A DNA stretch of 64,000 nt, from assembly GCF_028389875.1 (NCBI RefSeq), contig NC_084663.1, forward strand, positions 94,223,265-94,287,264, in the 5' to 3' direction. The notes below the pieces were generated by a model, which made no database searches, was not told the origin of the DNA, and was given only the letters and a program-made list of their open reading frames with translations. The stretch is from Rhea pennata. Taxonomy: Eukaryota; Chordata; Aves; Rheiformes; Rheidae. The position numbers and the translations under genes are program-made. Positions 58,991 through 64,000 of the stretch are shown here, in pieces (the stretch's first letter is position 1; every line of letters begins with the position of its first letter).

Positions 58991-59642
58991 CCATCTTCTC
59001 TTATCTACCTCACGTTCATGCATGTGTATTACGATAATTTATGGAGAGAAGAAACTTGTATTGGCATAAGCTCTAATAGCTGCTACATTGTTTCTCACAG
59101 AGCCTCCAGCCTCTGCAGCTGTCTCTGTGAACCTCTAAATAAAACCACACAGAGACCACGAGTCAGTTGTGATGACCAGACGCATTTATTTAGTTTCTCA
59201 TCAGGGCTATGAGACCCAAAAGAATAAAGTTGCATCAAAATGTATTTGTCAAGAAGTTGAGTGCTCAAGATAAACATTATAGCTGAGGCCAAAAAAGAAA
59301 TTAAAACAGGACATTCTCTGCACGTGGTTTATTTAAACAAAATCAGATGAATTTGTCTATGGCGACCCCAGGATTGGAGCTGCTTTTTCATGTGAGGTGC
59401 TGTATTTTCTCTGCTACCTCTTTCTGACTTTACTTTTGTATGTGTGATAGTGTCTAAAGTGATTATTCATATTACTAGTTCCATTTCATTCATGCAAATT
59501 AGAACTTTATTTGCAGTTCATATGATACTGTAGCTACTACCCACAGTTTTCCTGAAATCCTCAGTTATCAGATAAATTCCCTATGCTGTTGCTTCTTCTG
59601 CATTCATTGCTTGGTTTGAATAAATGCAGTGCATTAATTCTA

Positions 59643-59692
59643 TTTAAACTCCTACATGGAGTTTAAACTCCTACTCCAGCTGGAGGAGTAGG
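59643..59692. repeat. two adjacent perfect stem-loops
   Basis: The first stem is tttaaactcc (59643-59652) with ggagtttaaa (59658-59667) across a 5-nt loop. The second is cctactcc (59670-59677) with ggagtagg (59685-59692) across 7 nt. They lie 2 bases apart. Confidence 0.6.
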
Positions 59693-60439
59693 AATGGCTT
59701 CCTAGAACATTTGGGTTTTCAGTCTATGATGCCATGAAAAGATGGAATAGCACTTTATAATTAAAGGGATGCATTTCTTGACATTATCATTTACTCTGGA
59801 TTGGATCACTATTTTGTATGTTTTAGCGCAACCTGAACTTGGCGTGCTTCTGCAAGACACCTATTAAATCCAGTTTTAAAACCACCAGTGCAACCTTTCA
59901 GTCTTTTTTTGGTGGAGATGTGCCAGTCGGAGAAATTTCCGGACATGTTTCTGTCCTAGAAAAATGTGTGTGCTTTACTTTAAATAAATAAATAAAAAGT
60001 ATAAAAAGCAATAGGTCTCACGGAAAGGAAGCTTTACCAGAACGCTGCAAGTCAGAGACAGGACTAAAGGTTTAGGCCCCAATACTCGGCTCTGAGCGGC
60101 GTGATTTAGAAGAACCTTCATTTGTATCAACAGCGTTTGCTCTGCATAACATTGGGGTAACCAGCTGTGCAGAGACACCAGCTGCTCTTTGATTAGAGCT
60201 AGGTTGTCTCCTGACAAGCAACTGTGGAGCCTTCCTTACTGTCAACTTTCTAATGCGCCGTTCAGGGAGGCTGTGAAATCTCGGGGAGAAGGGAGGTGAA
60301 GCAGGGAAAGAAGCATTGACTGAACATCACAGGAGCCTGGTGTGGATTAGTCCATCAAAAAGAGAAGAGTGCAATAAGAGTTGGAGGAATTGGTTGGTCT
60401 AGCTTCGTTTTTGAGGAAGAAATGAAACGAAACAGGGCA

Positions 60440-60720
60440 GGGCTGGGGTAAAACGCAGCGGGAGGCCACGGCCACAGCACACGCTGGCCTCCCGCCGCAA
60501 GCTGCTCGCAGGGCCCCAGCCGCGTGGGGAAAGGCTGCTGCAGCCCTGGGTCTTCAGCAGCTTCAGCGGCCCCTTCCTGCGCCTCTGCCCCAGACGGGCG
60601 GCCGAGGGAGCCGGCGCGGGGCCGGCCCTCCGCTGCGCCGGCTGCAGTCCCCGTCCGGAGGCTCGGCTGCGCGCTGCCATCGGCCCTCACCTGGTAGGAC
60701 TGAATGACTTCGAAGCGCTA
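60440..60720 (-). promoter_or_regulatory. CpG island beside a minus-strand donor: candidate COL8A1 5' non-coding exon
   Basis: Dense CpG (gggcggccgagggagccggcgcgggg, gctcggctgcgcgctgc) lies next to a near-perfect minus-strand donor, ccag|gtgagg, at 60691/60690. The exon would extend rightwards from 60691, with the island in the first part of the intron. Position and strand suit an untranslated first exon of COL8A1 about 21.6 kb from its coding start. No sequence match is claimed. Confidence 0.4.
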
Positions 60721-62514
60721 ATGAGAGAAGGAAGAGCTCCAGTGGCAACTCCGACCGAGCCTCCAAGAGTGGGGGAAAGGCTGGTGTTCGCGTGGTTGCC
60801 TGTTGAAGGACATATCCGTATTCCTGCGGACAAGTTATTCTTTCTATGGCTAGGATTGAACACGTTTCTCGCCTTAGCACCGAAGCCCCACACGGGTGAA
60901 CATCTAGGCTCAAAGCAAGGGCTCTGTGTCAGGCAGCTCGGGGACAAGCAGCTCCCACGGGCCAGAGCAGTTTGGTAAGCCGTGCATGGAGTCCTGTTAG
61001 ATTTCCTACTGCGGTCGATTGCAGACAAATGGACTTGACGTTTAAAGCCCATCTTATATAATTTCTCTTATGCAAATCCAGATACAGTCACTGAAAGTGA
61101 TTTGTAGCATTAATCGAGCAGAGAATCAGATATTTGTGTATCCTTACTTGTAACTGGGACAAAAATTGGCTTGTCAAAACAGATATACATACAAATTGAA
61201 TCTTGAGTGTTGTAGGAGTGCATCTGGAGATAAATGTTTCTTACCCATGTGTATGTATTTAAGTGCTGACAAGTACTACAGCCAATGAAAGTATCCGCTG
61301 GAGCAATTTTTGATCAGCATAGGAAATGTACTGGGTTTTCTTGGGGAGCTCTTTTTAAGTGCACACATCTTGCTAATGGAGCTGCCCCGCAGGTGGCGTG
61401 AGTGATCCACTCTACCAACAGTTCCCCTTTAAAAAGGTGATTTTTTTTTTAAGTGGAATAGTAAAAACATGTCACATAATTGTCCTTTACATAGATGCTA
61501 CTGGTCATGGCTACACTTCCACCCAGCGTTTAATGGGGAATAGCTGTGTCACACGGTCTTGCAGGGGACAGAACTACCATGTATGTCACAATAAATTATA
61601 AAGATATTTCTCTACGATAAAGACATAACGTTTTATCTTAACAGCACGCTTTTGAGCCTTTTAGGAGTGCCCTCTCTTCTCCCTATTCCTTCAGTCATCT
61701 ACAGACAGATGAAGCTTGCAAACAACTTATTTATGGCACTGACCACGGCAAACCTGACATGATCTGATCATTAACAAATGTACTTCCTTTTAGTCTTTTC
61801 TGATGTCCTGTCTTTTAATCTTTGATTAGTTTTCCAAAAAACCTTCTCGCGTTCAGCAAAGGCAATGAACACTATTTTCTAGCTATCCTAACAGTCTGTC
61901 ATGTTGGAATGTGCTTTGCCCTGAGTGCATGGAAACCTGCACAGATTTTTCTGCTGCTTGGTAGAGAAGGGTGAAGACCAGCCCTTTGATCTTAATCTTT
62001 CCATATTTAGGGAAGAAAGAGAATGAAATTTCAGTGTGTCTGCAGCTGATATACAGTTACTCCTCACATTTAGGGGTCAGGTTCATTCCCATCTAGGTTT
62101 AATTACACATGAAATGGTGTTTATATTCCACATGTGACCACAGTAGGAGGAGGTAACATACTGCTGTACTTGCAGGAATTTATTCTGCTCTACTCAGTAT
62201 TGCTATGTTACCTCTAACAGTAAACCCTCCATACGTAGCTGAAAACTAAAGAGGGAGAGGAGATAAAACTAGAAGGAAGTCAAAGGAGGATTGTCTGGAC
62301 AGACCTTCTGTCTTTAGTTATTCACAACCACTGAATGAATACTTGTATGCCTATCTATTACACTTTTAAGTCAGACAGAATAGACACTTGGTTCCAGGTA
62401 CCATAAAGAAAATCTAATGAAGAAACCCAAGAACAAAGTATCTTTTGTATCCTGAGATACAGAAATAGTTGTCTCAAGAAGGATATGTAGGAGAGTTAGA
62501 AAAATTGCAGAAAA

Positions 62515-62900
62515 AATGCAACTGAAATAATCAGGCGTATCAAAGAGCTGCCTTAGAGGGAGAGACTAAAAAGGCTGTGATTTATCAGTTTGGAGAGAAG
62601 AAACCTGAGAGGTGGCGTGATTGAGGTCTGAAAAATCCTGAAGGTGATATATAAGGTGAATGCAGTACTGCTTTCATCAAATCTTGCAATATAGAGCTAG
62701 GGGCACATGTGAAAATAGCAGAGGATTGTTTTAAAACAGATACAGCAAAGCACTTCTTTAAGCAGATGTATGGTGAATTTCTGAAACCAGCAGTTGTGGA
62801 GGCAGGCTGCAGCAAGAAGTTAAAAAAAATTATCAGACAGATTCACAGAGAATAGACACAAATAAATGGATGCTGAGAAGCAGGGGTGTATCCACCCACA
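62515..62900 (+). mobile_element. ancient CR1-like LINE 3' fragment (sense orientation)
   Basis: Sense-strand phrases such as 'ggagagaagaaacctgagaggtg', 'tgattgaggtctgaaaaatcctga', 'gagctaggggcacatgtgaa' and 'gcacttctttaagcagatg' follow the layout of older CR1 subfamilies common in turtles and crocodilians. It is strongly diverged, and the edges are uncertain. Confidence 0.6.
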
Positions 62901-63108
62901 TCACTAAGTCTCCTGTTGGGGATACTGGTGGTGCCCAGGGGATATGGACCACAGAAGGAGCTTGCATGCACTCCCTAAATAGCATCTTCTGTGATATTCA
63001 AAGAGAGACTACAGGGGAGACGAACCATTGGTCTTCACAGGAAGGCATTGCTTGTGTTCTTAGCGTTTATTTTCTGATGCATCTTCCCCTGGTTATTTTT
63101 ACTTAGGA

Positions 63109-63125
63109 TTGTTGTTGTTGTTGTT
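63109..63125. repeat. GTT trinucleotide run
   Basis: About five to six tandem GTT units, a short microsatellite. Confidence 0.8.
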
Positions 63126-64000
63126 TTATTATCCCTTTAAGAAACAGGTGGCTGTCTACTCACCAAAATTCATCACAGTCCACTTTGTGGATAAATAGCA
63201 TCGTTTACTCCTGCTGTACTTGACAGGAAGGCTCCTGAATCCTACTTTTGTTCTTCAGGGCTAACTCTCCCACCCAGGAACAAGTTGTTGATCCATTACT
63301 CTATTATTCGGAGGCCAAGTAACATGGTATCTGGCTGAACTACTTCAAAAACTCAGTCCTGATATAGACCTAGACATCTATACATTGTTAGTCTCTGAGT
63401 TAGGAAGGTCTTGTGGGCTGAAACTGTTGAGGTAAATCTCTGCAGAGTGGTAGTTACTAATCTTGTGTGCACGCATAGGAACGATGGCATAAAATTGAAA
63501 AATAGTTTCTATCACTGCCACCCTTTGGCTTTCTCATCCTACAGGCAGTCCTATATGGTTTGTGTTACAGGAATAAAACAATCTTTTGGTTGTTCTCAAG
63601 AGCTAAGGCAAGAAGATGTGCTATAGATGAAGCCAAATAAAGAAAAAAAGTCGTTTTTGTCTTCACAGGAGACATACGTATTTTGTGATACATTCTCCGC
63701 TACTTTGATTATTTTAATTCCACAGAAGCTGTAGCAGGTATTTTCTCTGAGCATGAAGGACAAGCTATGCAAAGTATCCAGGTGTTTGAAGTTGGAGACA
63801 CATCCCTCATGGCACTGCGAGATGTGCCAGTGGGAGTTAGAGTTACGTGGAAAATCCCACCAGGCACCTCTCAGCACCTGTAGGAACCAACATGGGCTTG
63901 AGCACTTGACCCTCGTAATGTGCACAGCAAACTTTTAACGTATGGTCACTTTGAGATAGGTCAGGGGTTGCAAGGATAGGAACATAAAGTAAAAGCCCCT

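Larger units (their letters stand above)
50101..60439. other. non-coding region, distal upstream of COL8A1
   Basis: This is mainly AT-rich with no protein-coding exon I can identify. Items listed separately are a CpG patch (52580-52760), a CA/CG microsatellite (54175-54197), a MIR-like fragment (58850-58990) and stem-loops near 59643-59692. A C-run of about 10 lies at 58497-58506. Confidence 0.5.
60721..64000. other. far-right flank
   Basis: No recognisable coding exon. It contains a CR1-like ancient fragment at about 62515-62900 and a GTT trinucleotide run at 63109-63125. Confidence 0.5.

Noticed and set aside
60355..60690. 111-codon minus-strand Ala/Arg/Gly-rich frame
   Set aside because: This is again a CpG-island translation. 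The plausible signal here is the splice donor, not the frame.
1..64000. CRISPR arrays, prokaryotic operons, riboswitches, or intact retroviruses
   Set aside because: I saw no regularly spaced repeats, no polycistronic gene packing, and no gag/pol/env-like frames or paired LTRs. The window is ordinary avian chromosomal DNA.

Overview
This window is vertebrate nuclear DNA. It has AT-rich introns, GT-AG splice sites, and two genes I recognise from their translated exons. Two antisense CR1 LINE 3' ends (about 20867-21560 and 40239-40425), each beginning with the tail-type motif 'aatcatagaat' or 'aatcacagaat', together with compact introns, indicate a bird. Chicken or another galliform is plausible, but I cannot fix the species from the sequence alone.

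Layout. (1) 1-6326 is upstream or 5' untranslated territory. It contains a TATA/GC-box promoter-like block at about 340-560, a CpG cluster at 2850-3120 and a striking hairpin at 4206-4281. (2) 6327-about 28210 is ST3GAL6 (ST3 beta-galactoside alpha-2,3-sialyltransferase 6) on the + strand. Nine coding exons join in perfect phase to a 329-residue type II Golgi enzyme carrying sialylmotifs L, S, III and VS. A tenth, phase-compatible 69-nt exon at 7164-7232 would lengthen the stem by 23 residues. (3) 28211-about 33360 is intergenic. (4) about 33360-39072 is the coding part of COL8A1 (collagen VIII alpha-1 chain) on the - strand. It has two coding exons encoding 739 residues: signal peptide, NC2, an interrupted triple helix and a C1q-like NC1 domain. 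(5) 39073-64000 has no recognisable protein-coding exon. It should hold the non-coding 5' exons and promoter of COL8A1. CpG-rich patches at about 47690-48340, 49800-50100, 52580-52760 and 60440-60720 are the best candidates, the last one carrying a consensus minus-strand donor. Ancient SINE/CR1-like fragments, poly-C/poly-A tracts and several perfect palindromes lie here.

The two genes are arranged tail to tail about 7.5 kb apart and are functionally unrelated: one is a Golgi glycosyltransferase making sialyl-lactosamine and sialyl-Lewis-type epitopes, the other a secreted short-chain network collagen of basement membranes and vessel walls. From memory, DCBLD2 lies tail to tail with ST3GAL6 in human and COL8A1 has the opposite orientation further away, so a single inversion could explain the arrangement here. 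I found no microbial-type system, CRISPR array or intact mobile element. The most interesting items are the candidate stem exon next to a G-quadruplex motif, the intronic/upstream hairpins, and the unassigned CpG islands with splice donors.
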